Origin: CBDCEG01 sp965215775
GTDB lineage: Bacteria > Pseudomonadota > Gammaproteobacteria > Cardiobacteriales > Ostreibacteriaceae
Assembly (NCBI GenBank): GCA_965215775.1
Contig: CBDCEG010000015.1
Span: forward strand, 1 to 64,000
Direction of reading: 5' to 3'
DNA: 64,000 bases
Of this stretch, positions 38,307 to 47,750 are shown piece by piece (position 1 is the stretch's first letter; each line of letters starts with the position of its first letter). The translations under genes and the position numbers were made by a program. The notes under the pieces were generated by a model. That model was not told the DNA's origin. It did no database searches and saw only the letters and a program-made list of their open reading frames with translations.

Positions 38307-39192
38307 CTTAATTACCTTTTTAATAGTAACTTTTACAGCTTTGTGGTCAGAGATGATTTCATCTAAAACAGTGTGGCTTGTGATTTTAAATTCAGCGCTA
38401 GCTAAAATCCAATCTATTCTTGAACCACCAAGACCAGGGAAAGTTACTATATCTTTGGCATTAGGTTTCCAAGTGCTAAGCTTTAGTTTTTTCATAAAGT
38501 TAACTAAATATGGTTTTGATAAATCAGAGTTAAAATCACCTGAAATTATTACAGGTTTTCCACTTTCATTAATTTTACTCGCTAAGAGATTTAGTTGACT
38601 TTCACGAACTGAATCTCTTGTAAAATCAAGATGTAAAGAAATTACATTAAGTTCCATTTCTCCCCATTTGACAGTTGCCATTGTAAAACCTTTACTAAAA
38701 GTTGGTATGCTCTTATCAAAAGTTTGGCTATATGCTGAAATAATAGTAGGCTTACCAATTAACGAAGCACCATAGTGTAGCCCTATTCCATCAACATGTT
38801 TGGCTTGGACTGCAAAGTGCATATTTGATAGTTTTGCAACTTTTTTGACATGCGAGTATCCCCCACTCCACCAAGATGGGGCATCAGATTCTTGCAGTGC
38901 AACAATTTGGGCATTTTCTTTTTGTATTAATAAACCAATTTTATTAACGAATTTATCTATTGTTTCTTTAGACTGTAATATTTGGCTTCTTCCATCGCCT
39001 CGTCCGTGTGCCATATTTATACTTAATAAAGTTAGTTCTTTGCCAATTTCTACTGGTTTGTCTTCTATTATTACTGGTTTTACAGCACCTGTTTGCCCAT
39101 AGGTTAAGAATGTTAAAATAACTGCAATTGCAAATATTGGTAAGATTATTTTTATAACTATTTTTATAATTTTTTTTAAGCTTTTTTTTCAT
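38304..39192 (-). CDS. Endonuclease/exonuclease/phosphatase-family protein, N-terminal anchor out of frame
   Basis: The main frame (236 residues from Met at 39014) has the EEP fold motifs NMAHGRGD, LQESDAPSW, SGDFNSD, RIDWILA and SDHKAV, so it is a metal-dependent phosphodiesterase-type enzyme; the substrate (nucleic acid, phospholipid or other) is not readable. The frame stays open upstream of 39014 through a hydrophobic helix (IILPIFAIAVILTFLTYG) but has no start. The ATG at 39192 is one base out of phase because of two 8-A runs (complement of 39182-39189 and 39170-39177). With one A fewer the protein would be 295 residues with a membrane anchor. Confidence 0.8.
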
Positions 39193-39240
39193 ATTTTTGT
39201 ATTTTTTGTATTTTGTTAATTAGTTTAGATGAAAGCTTAT

Positions 39241-40581
39241 TTAAAAAAGTAAGCTGAAAAAGAATAATTCAGATAAAACCAAAAGAATCAATATTCCATC
39301 TATTATTCCAATTACTATTTTGGACTTACTAATACTATTAATTCCATGTGCAAAAACATAGCCAAATATAGGAAATGAGCTTACAAAATAACGGAAATCA
39401 GTATTACAAATTGAGGTAAATGTTAGCATAAATTTTAAAACTAACGCAAGGTTTAATAATAAAGCAATAAAAACCCATATTTTTAAGCTTGATTCTTTAT
39501 ATAATTTAATAATATACGATACAAAGCCAATTAAGAAAATTAGCCCAAATAACAAAACACTTTGCATAGATTCCTTAAATCCATCAATGCGTTTTGTATA
39601 ATCTACATAATCAAATTCACCAAATAACATTGTTCCATATTGATAAGTTATAAATGAATGACGGATAGAATCTTCTCCAAAAACATGGCTTTGCCCTGTT
39701 TGTAAAAGTGATATAAAGTTAAAACTAGCAAAATACTTAACACCGATATAATCACCAAGCTTTTGCCCTGGATAATAACTGCTACTATTTACCATATGAA
39801 ACTTACCATCAATTGGCAAGTAAGTTCTCCATAAAGTCCAACTCAGCAAAAATAAACCAACCAAACAAAAAATATATAAGGCTCTTTGGATTTTTTTGGT
39901 TTCACTTGAGCTTGAGTTTTTATAAGCTAATAATAAAAGACCAAAAAATAGCACTTGCATTCCTGCGGTAGAAATTTTGGTTGCAAAAAGAAGAGTTGTG
40001 CAAATTAAAGCTGGGTAAAAATATTTGTTAAATTTATTTTGATAACTTTTGACAATGTAATACAGCCCTGCCGCACTCAAAACCATAACAATAGCATCAT
40101 TATTAATTCTACCGCTTAAATAAACCAAAGATGGTGTAAGTGCTAAAAATATCATTGCTATGGATTTTATTCGTTTATTTTCAGTCAAAAGACCCACAAA
40201 CTTATAGCCATATATTAGAAAAACCACCGAACATAGAAAAGATAAACCTCTAATGATGCTTAATGCATCAAAATCACTAAAACCTAAGCCTGAAGCTATT
40301 GAATAAATAGCAGCTGAAATTAGATAATAAAGTGGTTGCTGAGGAAACTCCAAACCTTTACTTGGTAAAGGAAGAGTCCAAGTTTCAGCAATATGTTTTA
40401 ACATTTCAACATGACCTGGCCAATCATGTTGAAATGTGTACATATGAACTTTTTGTTGATAAATAGCACGAATAATAATTCCAATAATTAAAAGAATAAT
40501 TGCGTAGTTAATATTTATTTTATTTGAATTGTTAGAGTTTAGTTGTAATTTCATCTCTGGATTTAGTTCTAATTTAGACAT
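39241..40581 (-). CDS. GT-C-type membrane glycosyltransferase
   Basis: 446 residues from ATG 40581, chosen because GGAGGG lies about 8 bases upstream and the start overlaps the preceding stop as TAATG; an ATG at 40614 would extend it by 11 residues. About ten transmembrane helices. An acidic loop after the first helix (FQHDWPGHVEMLKHIAET) occupies the place of the catalytic DE/DD loop of PMT/ArnT-type enzymes. It probably transfers sugar from a polyprenyl-phosphate donor on the periplasmic side. Last gene of the glycosylation cluster. Confidence 0.75.
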   Translation of the reverse strand: MSKLELNPEMKLQLNSNNSNKININYAIILLIIGIIIRAIYQQKVHMYTFQHDWPGHVEMLKHIAETWTLPLPSKGLEFPQQPLYYLISAAIYSIASGLGFSDFDALSIIRGLSFLCSVVFLIYGYKFVGLLTENKRIKSIAMIFLALTPSLVYLSGRINNDAIVMVLSAAGLYYIVKSYQNKFNKYFYPALICTTLLFATKISTAGMQVLFFGLLLLAYKNSSSSETKKIQRALYIFCLVGLFLLSWTLWRTYLPIDGKFHMVNSSSYYPGQKLGDYIGVKYFASFNFISLLQTGQSHVFGEDSIRHSFITYQYGTMLFGEFDYVDYTKRIDGFKESMQSVLLFGLIFLIGFVSYIIKLYKESSLKIWVFIALLLNLALVLKFMLTFTSICNTDFRYFVSSFPIFGYVFAHGINSISKSKIVIGIIDGILILLVLSELFFFSLLF

Positions 40582-41048
40582 TACTTTACCCTCCATATTT
40601 TCTTTAAGCACCATATAAATGGATAAAAAAGTATATGCAAAAGTGGAATAAAGAAAAATACAAATAACACTAAGAATTCAATAAAAGATATTTTTTGCTT
40701 AACAATTGGGCTATCAAATGAAAATTCTTTATTTGTTAAAATACATTTATTTATTCCTTTTTTTAAAAAGATATTTAACTGTTCCTCTCTCTTGTAATCA
40801 AAGTATTTAAAATATTTAAAAGAACTTTTATTTCCATTACAGCTAACTCCTTGTAATTTATATGCTGTTGAAATGTGTAGTTTTTTGTTCTGACTAATCT
40901 TGGAATTAATTGTAAAATCAAAGCTTGTCAAAGATGATTGAGATTTCACAATGTTAGAAATATCAATATGAATAAAATAACTATAAATAACACCTAAAAT
41001 AACTAGGCAAATTAGGGTAATTATTTTTGTTAGATTAATTTTTGTCAT
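40581..41048 (-). CDS. Small membrane protein of unknown function in the glycosylation cluster
   Basis: 155 residues from ATG 41048 (AAAGG 5 bases upstream; an earlier in-frame ATG lies at 41075). One N-terminal transmembrane helix (IITLICLVILGVIYSYF), a polar region of about 90 residues with two cysteines (GVSCNGNK and INKCILTN), and a C-terminal helix (FLVLFVFFFIPLLHILFY). No family recognised. It overlaps gtrA by 14 bases and is coupled to the next gene, so it probably works with the glycosyltransferases. Confidence 0.7.
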   Translation of the reverse strand: MTKINLTKIITLICLVILGVIYSYFIHIDISNIVKSQSSLTSFDFTINSKISQNKKLHISTAYKLQGVSCNGNKSSFKYFKYFDYKREEQLNIFLKKGINKCILTNKEFSFDSPIVKQKISFIEFLVLFVFFFIPLLHILFYPFIWCLKKIWRVK

Positions 41049-41439
41049 TGTTACCTTTTGGGTTTTGATTGTCATTAAAAACTAAAAACTTAGCCAAAGT
41101 AAAAGAGCTTAAAGTATAAACTACCGCTGAAATCAATTGTGCATAATAAGGATTTATAAGTGGTAGAAAGAATTTTAGTATTATAAAATTCAAACAATAA
41201 CTTATACCCAATACAGCAAAAAACTTTACCGCTTCTGATTTATTCTTACCTTTGGTTTTAAATGTGAACTTTTTATTTAAATAATAAGATAATATACTTC
41301 CAAAAAAATAACCAATAGCGTTACTTAAAGTAGCAGAAACCCCTAAATACATTAATGTAAATATTAATGAGAAGCCAAAACCAGTATTAACAACCCCAAC
41401 TAAATTATATGTTATAAATTGGATAATTCCTTTTTTCAA
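41035..41439 (-). CDS. gtrA: GtrA-family membrane protein
   Basis: 134 residues with four transmembrane helices. The family pattern is clear: FITYNLVGVVNTGFGF at the start, then GYFFGSILSYYLNKKFTF and FTLAKFLVFN. GtrA proteins are thought to help move polyprenyl-phosphate-linked sugars across the inner membrane. The GT2 enzyme directly upstream would make that lipid-linked sugar. Confidence 0.9.
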   Translation of the reverse strand: MKKGIIQFITYNLVGVVNTGFGFSLIFTLMYLGVSATLSNAIGYFFGSILSYYLNKKFTFKTKGKNKSEAVKFFAVLGISYCLNFIILKFFLPLINPYYAQLISAVVYTLSSFTLAKFLVFNDNQNPKGNNDKN

Positions 41440-41493
41440 TTATTATCTCCTTGTATTTTATATTTTTTATCTTTCTTATATTTCTTATATTTC

Positions 41494-42432
41494 TTATATT
41501 TCTTTATCAATAATATAACGCGGTCTATTTTTACTTTGCTGGAAATTACGCCCTACATATTCACCTATAATTCCTATACTTAGAATTTGAATACCACCGA
41601 TTAAATAAATTGAAATCATAGTTGAAGCCCAACCTTGAACAGGTGTTCCAAAAAATAGTTTTTCAGCCATAATCCATAAAATAGCAAAAAGAGAAACCAC
41701 AAAAAGGAAAAAACCAACAATAGTAATAAGCCTAAGTGGAACAACTGAAAAAGAGGTTATTCCATCAAGTGCAAATAAAATCATTTTTTTAAGTGGATAT
41801 TTTGTTTCACCAGCAAATCGCTCACCACGAGTATAATAAACTGAGCAAGATTTATATCCCAAAAGAGGAACTATTCCACGAATAAAAAGATTAACTTCTT
41901 TAAAGTCTGCTAAAGAATTTAGAGCTTTTTTACTCAAAAGGCGATAATCAGCATGGTTAGAAACACTTTCAATCCCCATAAATTCTTGGAACTTATAAAA
42001 CATTTCAGCAGTTCGTCGCTTAAATTTGGTATCTTTTGTTCTATCTTCTCGCACACCATAAACAACTTGATAGCCTTGTTTATATTTTTGTACAAATTCC
42101 TCAACTATATTTATATCATCTTGCAAATCTGCATCCATTGAAACTAAGGCGTCAGCATCATCTTTTAACTGCATCAATCCTGCAATAAGTGCATTTTGAT
42201 GACCAAAATTACGCGCAAGTTTTATTCCTTTGAAAATAGAAGATTCTTCTTTGAATTTTTCTATAAGCTCCCAAGTTTTGTCTTTACTTCCATCATCAAC
42301 ATAACAAATAAAACTATCTTGGCTAATTTGTTTAGTTTCAATCATTTTATTCATAAGCTTAAGAAGATGTTTAGTTGTTTCAGCCAAACCCTCTTCTTCG
42401 TTATAACAAGGTATTACAATTCCTAATTTCAT
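41494..42432 (-). CDS. GT2 polyprenyl-phosphate glycosyltransferase (GtrB/DPM1-like)
   Basis: 312 residues. A GT-A domain has IVIPCYNEEEGL, VDDGSKDKTW and DADLQDD (metal and donor binding), followed by RGERFAGETKYPLKKM typical of the family, then two C-terminal transmembrane helices (about 230-255 and 268-292). It should transfer a sugar from a nucleotide donor to undecaprenyl phosphate on the cytoplasmic face. The GT2-gtrA pair mirrors gtrB-gtrA of O-antigen modification loci. Confidence 0.92.
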   Translation of the reverse strand: MKLGIVIPCYNEEEGLAETTKHLLKLMNKMIETKQISQDSFICYVDDGSKDKTWELIEKFKEESSIFKGIKLARNFGHQNALIAGLMQLKDDADALVSMDADLQDDINIVEEFVQKYKQGYQVVYGVREDRTKDTKFKRRTAEMFYKFQEFMGIESVSNHADYRLLSKKALNSLADFKEVNLFIRGIVPLLGYKSCSVYYTRGERFAGETKYPLKKMILFALDGITSFSVVPLRLITIVGFFLFVVSLFAILWIMAEKLFFGTPVQGWASTMISIYLIGGIQILSIGIIGEYVGRNFQQSKNRPRYIIDKEI

Positions 42433-42466
42433 TTTTTCTCCTTTTTATTTTTTTTAATTAAATTAA

Positions 42467-44323
42467 TCACAAAGCCCAGTTAGGAAGCCAAGTTAAAACA
42501 TTATCAACATATGTTTTTACAACTTCATAACCACTTAAAACTGGATAAAATCCTATAAACAATCCAGCAACTAAAGCAAAGTAACCCCAAACTAACATAC
42601 TATATTTGGGGAAATAATTTAGAATATCCTTTGCTCCATAAACAATTGCCATCATCACAAATGGCAATGAGTAATAAAAATGGTAAATAAACATTAAACG
42701 CTCAACAAAAATATATGGTGCATAAAGTGCTATAAATCCAAATAATATAAAACTAGCTTCTAAACTTTTCCTTTTAAACGCACTAAAACCAAGGTAAATT
42801 ATTGCAATAACACCAACCCAAAAAATTGCTGGATTACCAAAAGCTGCTACAGAGCTAAATTGTTTACCTCTGATATCTAATGAAAATAAAATCGGTTTCA
42901 AATCAAAAGGCCAGCTCCACCATTTAGAACTATATGGATGAGATGCTCCACCAAGACCTGAGTGATAATTAAATGCATTAATCTGATAATCAATTACACC
43001 TTTAAAACCTGCATCATCTAAAAATATTTCATAAAAAGTTAGAAAATAAACACTAATTGCAACAACCCCATAAGCAAGCACGCCATAAAGTAAAAGCTTA
43101 TATCCTGCAAAGCGTTTGTTTAATGGATATTTTGTAATTAAAAGATAAAGTGCAATAAAAACAAAACCTAATACAGAAAAAACAGCAGACCACTTGATAG
43201 CAGAAGCAAGTCCAAAAAATATACCACTTATAATTAACCAACGAAGCTTTTGCTTAGTAATAAAAACATATAAAAATAAATATGAAATAAATGCAAAAGC
43301 AACCCCAAAAGTATCAATCATTGCCATTCGTGATTCTGTAAGATGCATAAAACTATAAGTTGCAATAAATCCACCCATAAAAGCATAAACTCTTTTCTTA
43401 AACATTAATAAACAAAAAAAGTAAGCTGCAATTATTAGCAAAGTTCCAAATATAACATTAACAATACGCCAGCCAAAAGGATTCATTCCAAAAGCCTTAA
43501 TACCAGCACTTATGAGTATTTTGCCTAAATATGGATGTGTACTTTCATAAATAGGTTTAATTCCCTCTAATATTTCATAAGCTGTTCTTCCATGATAAAT
43601 TTCATCAAAATACATACCATCATAATAATTTTTACTAACTTTTATTGTGGTTTCATCATTTAGTTTTTTCTTTTCTGCAAAGAACTTAATATTTTCACCT
43701 TCATTTCTAAACCTAAGCTCTGTAAACATAACTTCACCACTATTAAGAATTATCCTAGCTTTATCTATGCTTACTATTGGAGCAAGTTTTTCACAGGTCC
43801 ATTGAAATGAAGGAGGAGGACCTTTTCTAACCTCATAAAGACTTTTCCACTTTGTTAATCCAGATGTTTGGTTTTGATATTCCAAGAAAAATTTACCTTC
43901 TTTATTGATTCCCAAAAAATAACAAATTTCATCAACTTGTTTGGGTTTACTAAAGCTTACCAAAGCAACCTCTCCAGTTTCTGTAAATCTCTCAAATGTC
44001 TTTGGTATATTGGTTGTGCCTAAACTATTAAGTGCGTAAATGAGATATGCAAAAATAAGAAGTAATAACGGTGGGAATTTCAAAAATTTATATTTCGCCC
44101 CCAAAGTCATACCAAAAAATAAAAAAGCCAATAGAACTAAAGAGCTTATCAAATATATTGTTGGGTAATTGCGATCATAAATAACAAGGAACAAAATTAC
44201 TGGAAGCACCAGTAAAATTTGTAAAGGTAGTATATATTTTGTGTTTGTGTTCTTCATTTGATTATCGTTTATCATTTGTCGGTTATTCCTTTTGTTTTTA
44301 TTATTATTATCTTTTACATTCAT
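42467..44323 (-). CDS. PMT-family membrane mannosyltransferase-like protein
   Basis: 618 residues with about a dozen transmembrane helices. The catalytic acidic pair is in YFDEIYHGRTAYEIL (about residue 230), followed by THPYLGKILISAGIKAFGMNPFGWR, the PMT_2 signature. A soluble loop of about 130 residues precedes it, unusual since the DE loop is normally near the N-terminus. PMT enzymes use a polyprenyl-phosphate sugar to O-glycosylate exported proteins, so exported proteins or lipids are the likely target. First gene of the cluster, 34 bp before the GT2 gene. Confidence 0.85.
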   Translation of the reverse strand: MNVKDNNNKNKRNNRQMINDNQMKNTNTKYILPLQILLVLPVILFLVIYDRNYPTIYLISSLVLLAFLFFGMTLGAKYKFLKFPPLLLLIFAYLIYALNSLGTTNIPKTFERFTETGEVALVSFSKPKQVDEICYFLGINKEGKFFLEYQNQTSGLTKWKSLYEVRKGPPPSFQWTCEKLAPIVSIDKARIILNSGEVMFTELRFRNEGENIKFFAEKKKLNDETTIKVSKNYYDGMYFDEIYHGRTAYEILEGIKPIYESTHPYLGKILISAGIKAFGMNPFGWRIVNVIFGTLLIIAAYFFCLLMFKKRVYAFMGGFIATYSFMHLTESRMAMIDTFGVAFAFISYLFLYVFITKQKLRWLIISGIFFGLASAIKWSAVFSVLGFVFIALYLLITKYPLNKRFAGYKLLLYGVLAYGVVAISVYFLTFYEIFLDDAGFKGVIDYQINAFNYHSGLGGASHPYSSKWWSWPFDLKPILFSLDIRGKQFSSVAAFGNPAIFWVGVIAIIYLGFSAFKRKSLEASFILFGFIALYAPYIFVERLMFIYHFYYSLPFVMMAIVYGAKDILNYFPKYSMLVWGYFALVAGLFIGFYPVLSGYEVVKTYVDNVLTWLPNWAL

Positions 44324-44517
44324 ATATTTAAATTATAACTTGAGTTATAACTTTTCGTAACTTTGCCGAATTCCACCTATAATACTAAAAATGTGTTTTA
44401 AGTCTAGTTTTGTGGCTACTAATGACTTTAAATAAATAAAAACTATTAGTATTATTTGTGAGCTTATTTATTTTAATTTATTTTCTATAAAACAACTTAT
44501 AAACCAAATATTAAAAC
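44324..44517. other. Gap between the RACo-like gene and the glycosylation cluster
   Basis: About 194 bp of AT-rich DNA without a reading frame or clear hairpin. It must hold the promoter of the PMT gene; no convincing -35/-10 pair was found. Confidence 0.3.
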
Positions 44518-46512
44518 TTATTTACGCCCTGCTCTACGATTTGTTCTTCTTCCCGTTGTTGCTTTTTGTTTTTCGGGTAAAGATATTATCTTTTCAAGTT
44601 CTGTAAATTTATCCACTTTATTTGGAAATGCCATTGCATTTATAAATAACTCTTGAAAGCTTGGTTCCAAAGCAGTTTCTATTTTATTTATCTGTTTAAC
44701 TTGTTGTTCTATTTTTTTGCGTTTTTCTTTATTCAAAAGAGTTATTAAAGCACCATCTCCAGCCGCATTTCCAACTGCTTTCACATTTTCTAAAGCACAA
44801 TCAGGAATAAGCCCCAAAATCATAGCTTGCTTAACATCAATAAAACTTCCAAATGCTCCTGCCAAAAATATTCTATCAAGCTTTTCTATATTAGCTTTTT
44901 CCATTAGAAGCTTCACTCCAGCATAAAGAGCAGCTTTTGCTAACTGAATTTGGCGAATATCATTTTGAGTTATAAAAACATCTGTATTTCCACTGTAAAT
45001 CAAGTAAGAATAAGTCCTACCTTGTTTAAATATTCTAGTATTTTTTACAGCTAGGTTTTCATCAAAAACACCATCTTCATTTATAATTTCAGCTAAAAAT
45101 AATTGTGCAACAATATCAATTATTCCAGAACCACAAATCCCTGAAATAACAATGTTTTTGGTTTTATTTGCAAATTCTTTATTATCAGACCATAGTTCAC
45201 AACCTATAACTTTAAACCTTGGTTCTAAAGTATTTTTATTTATTTCAACTTTTTCAATTGCTCCAATAGCTGCTCGTTGCCCTTTTGTAATTTCAGCCCC
45301 TTCAAATGCTGGTCCTGTTGGAGATGAGCAGGCGTAAGTTTTACCATTTACCGTTAAAATAACTTCTGCATTAGTTCCAATATCAACTGCCAAAGAATTT
45401 CCTTGGTATTTTTCTAACCCAAGTGCTAATAAAACAGAAGCCGTATCCGCCCCAACATGTCCTGCTATACAAGGTAAAATATAACTTTTATTAAGCTTTG
45501 TTGGAGTTTTTATTTTTAATTTATAAGTTTCTAAATAGATTGATTCATCAGTTGCCAAAACAAAAGGAGACTGACCAAGCGAGGTTGGGTCAATGTTTAA
45601 AAGGATATGATGCATTATTGGATTTGCAACAAAGGTCATTTCTAATAATTTACTTCTCTCTATCTTTGAAGTTTTAACTAATTCTTTTATTAAACCTGAA
45701 ATTTCCTTAACTAAAACCCGATTCATATTAAACAAACCTGTTTCATTCATCATAATAAATGAAACTCTAGCAAGCACATCTTCACCAAATCTAATTTGCG
45801 GGTTCATAATTGATTTTGAGGCTAAAATATCTCCTGTGTTTAAACAAGCCAGATGACCAACAATAGTTGTAGAACCTATATCAAAAGCAATTCCGTAGAG
45901 ATTATTATCTTTGTTAATATTATATTCTTGTATTTCAATAACTTTGAAAATATAGTTATTCTCTCTAATAATAACGCTAATTTTATAGTTATTTTTTTCT
46001 AAGAAACTATTTAATTTAAAAATTATTTCTAAAGGAATTTGAATTTTTGAAATGTCTATACTTGTTTTTTTAGAAATAGCCTCTTTTAATAATTGTGCCA
46101 AACCCGCTTGATAATCTATGCTAGGTTTTTGCACTATTATATTATATGTTTTAGTTATTTGAGAAATAGGAAAGTCTTTTTGAACTATATCTTTACGAAT
46201 AATTTGTTTTTGAACTTGTGAAAAATTAGGGATATTTATAACACAGTCAGCAGTTATTTTGGTGCAACAAGATAATCTTAAGTTATCTTTTAAATACTTG
46301 GTTTGTCTATGATTTATTTCAACTTGTTTAATATTATTAGCGGGTTTATCTGCTGAAATTATTTCTATTTGACACTTTCCACACTTTCCAATTCCAGCAC
46401 AGCTAGATTCAATTTCTAAGCCCAAATCATTTGCAAGCTGTAAAATAGTCTTATTATCTTTTGTAGAAAACTCGCCCTGTTTTCCTGAGGGTGTAAATAG
46501 TATTTTTGCCAT
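44518..46512 (-). CDS. [2Fe-2S] ASKHA-family protein (RACo-like corrinoid activator, DUF4445)
   Basis: 664 residues. The N-terminal plant-type ferredoxin domain has Cys38, Cys44, Cys47 (SSCAGIGKCGKCQIEI) and Cys82 or 83. A linker domain follows, then an actin-like ATPase domain (FDIGSTTIVGHLA, MNPQIRFGEDVLARVSFIM, AVDIGTNAEVIL, FLAGAFGSFID). RACo proteins use ATP to drive reductive activation of Co(II) corrinoid proteins. No methyltransferase or corrinoid protein gene is nearby, so the client is unknown. The C-terminus is basic (GRRTNRRAGRK). Divergent from the yejB-like gene. Confidence 0.87.
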   Translation of the reverse strand: MAKILFTPSGKQGEFSTKDNKTILQLANDLGLEIESSCAGIGKCGKCQIEIISADKPANNIKQVEINHRQTKYLKDNLRLSCCTKITADCVINIPNFSQVQKQIIRKDIVQKDFPISQITKTYNIIVQKPSIDYQAGLAQLLKEAISKKTSIDISKIQIPLEIIFKLNSFLEKNNYKISVIIRENNYIFKVIEIQEYNINKDNNLYGIAFDIGSTTIVGHLACLNTGDILASKSIMNPQIRFGEDVLARVSFIMMNETGLFNMNRVLVKEISGLIKELVKTSKIERSKLLEMTFVANPIMHHILLNIDPTSLGQSPFVLATDESIYLETYKLKIKTPTKLNKSYILPCIAGHVGADTASVLLALGLEKYQGNSLAVDIGTNAEVILTVNGKTYACSSPTGPAFEGAEITKGQRAAIGAIEKVEINKNTLEPRFKVIGCELWSDNKEFANKTKNIVISGICGSGIIDIVAQLFLAEIINEDGVFDENLAVKNTRIFKQGRTYSYLIYSGNTDVFITQNDIRQIQLAKAALYAGVKLLMEKANIEKLDRIFLAGAFGSFIDVKQAMILGLIPDCALENVKAVGNAAGDGALITLLNKEKRKKIEQQVKQINKIETALEPSFQELFINAMAFPNKVDKFTELEKIISLPEKQKATTGRRTNRRAGRK

Positions 46513-46622
46513 TTCTAGTGTTAGTTATATTTAGTTATATTCTTTTAATATTAAATTTGTTATATTTGCAGGTTATTTAATTGATAATAAACTATAAAAA
46601 CAACCAATACAATTTTAAAAAT

Positions 46623-47642
46623 ATGACCGCTTATTTTATTCGCCGACTTTTACTTATAATTCCTACTTTTATAGGGGTTACCTTTTTGGTATTTGCAATA
46701 ACAAGATTTGTCCCAGGAGGTCCTGTGGATAACATTTTACAAGAAATGCAAAATGCAAGCTTACAATCTGGCTCATCAAAATTAAATTCAGGTTCAGAAA
46801 CTTTATCTAAAGAACAATTGCAACAGCTGAATGAATATTATGGTTTAGGAAAGCCTATATTTGAAAGTTATATAAGCTGGATTAAAAATGTTCTATCATT
46901 TGATTTAGGAGTTTCTACAAGATTTCAAGATCCCGTTTTAACCTTAATTAAAGAGCGTTTGCCTGTTTCACTATTTTATGGAATTGTAACGCTAATTATC
47001 ACTTATGGCGTTTGTATTCCTTTAGGAATTGCCAAAGCTGTTCGCCACAATAGTGGTTTTGATAATGCTTCATCTATTATTATATTTATTGGTTATGCAA
47101 TACCTGGTTATGTTTTGGGCGTTTTATTACTTAGTATATTTGCTTATCAATTTGATATTTTCCCCATGAGTGGCTTTGTTAGTGATGATTTTGAAAGTTT
47201 TAGCTTTTTAGGAAAGGCTGGTGATATTTTTATGCATGCTATTTTACCTTTAACTGCCTATGTTACTGGAAGTTTTGCTATGTTAACTATGCTTATGAAA
47301 AACTCTTTGATGGATAATATCTCAAAAGATTATATGAAAACAGCAGTTGCCAAAGGGCTTTCATTTAAACAGGCAGTTTTTCGTCATGCTCTTAGAAATT
47401 CACTAATTCCAATTGCAACAGGTTTTGGTGGTATTTTAAGTATAGTTTTAACAGGATCATTTTTAATTGAAACTATTTTTAATATTGATGGAATGGGGCT
47501 TTTAGGTTATGAATCAATAGTTAAACGAGATTACCCAGTTGTAATGGGAATATTAGTAATATCTTCTATATTGTATTTATTAGGTAATATTTTATCTGAT
47601 ATTTGCGTTGCCTTAGTTGATCCTAGAGTTAGATTTGACTAA
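46623..47642 (+). CDS. yejB: YejB-like ABC transporter permease
   Basis: 339 residues from ATG 46623, which aligns with the E. coli YejB start (RRLLL); a TTG at 46581 would add 14 residues. About six transmembrane helices, the conserved EAA-like loop (TAVAKGLSFKQAVFRHALRNSLIP) and the closing RDYPVVMGILVISS...DPRVRFD, which resembles YejB (microcin C/oligopeptide import) more than OppB. No YejA, YejE or YejF gene follows: the next gene is unrelated. It is an orphan permease here, needing partners elsewhere. Confidence 0.82.
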   Translation: MTAYFIRRLLLIIPTFIGVTFLVFAITRFVPGGPVDNILQEMQNASLQSGSSKLNSGSETLSKEQLQQLNEYYGLGKPIFESYISWIKNVLSFDLGVSTRFQDPVLTLIKERLPVSLFYGIVTLIITYGVCIPLGIAKAVRHNSGFDNASSIIIFIGYAIPGYVLGVLLLSIFAYQFDIFPMSGFVSDDFESFSFLGKAGDIFMHAILPLTAYVTGSFAMLTMLMKNSLMDNISKDYMKTAVAKGLSFKQAVFRHALRNSLIPIATGFGGILSIVLTGSFLIETIFNIDGMGLLGYESIVKRDYPVVMGILVISSILYLLGNILSDICVALVDPRVRFD

Positions 47643-47750
47643 AATCATTACTTTAGCTTAAAAATATTGAGATTTATTTAGAATCTTTTGATAGAATGGT
47701 GGGTTTATACATTTTTAAAAATTTAATAACAATAAAAGAGGTTTGTTATC

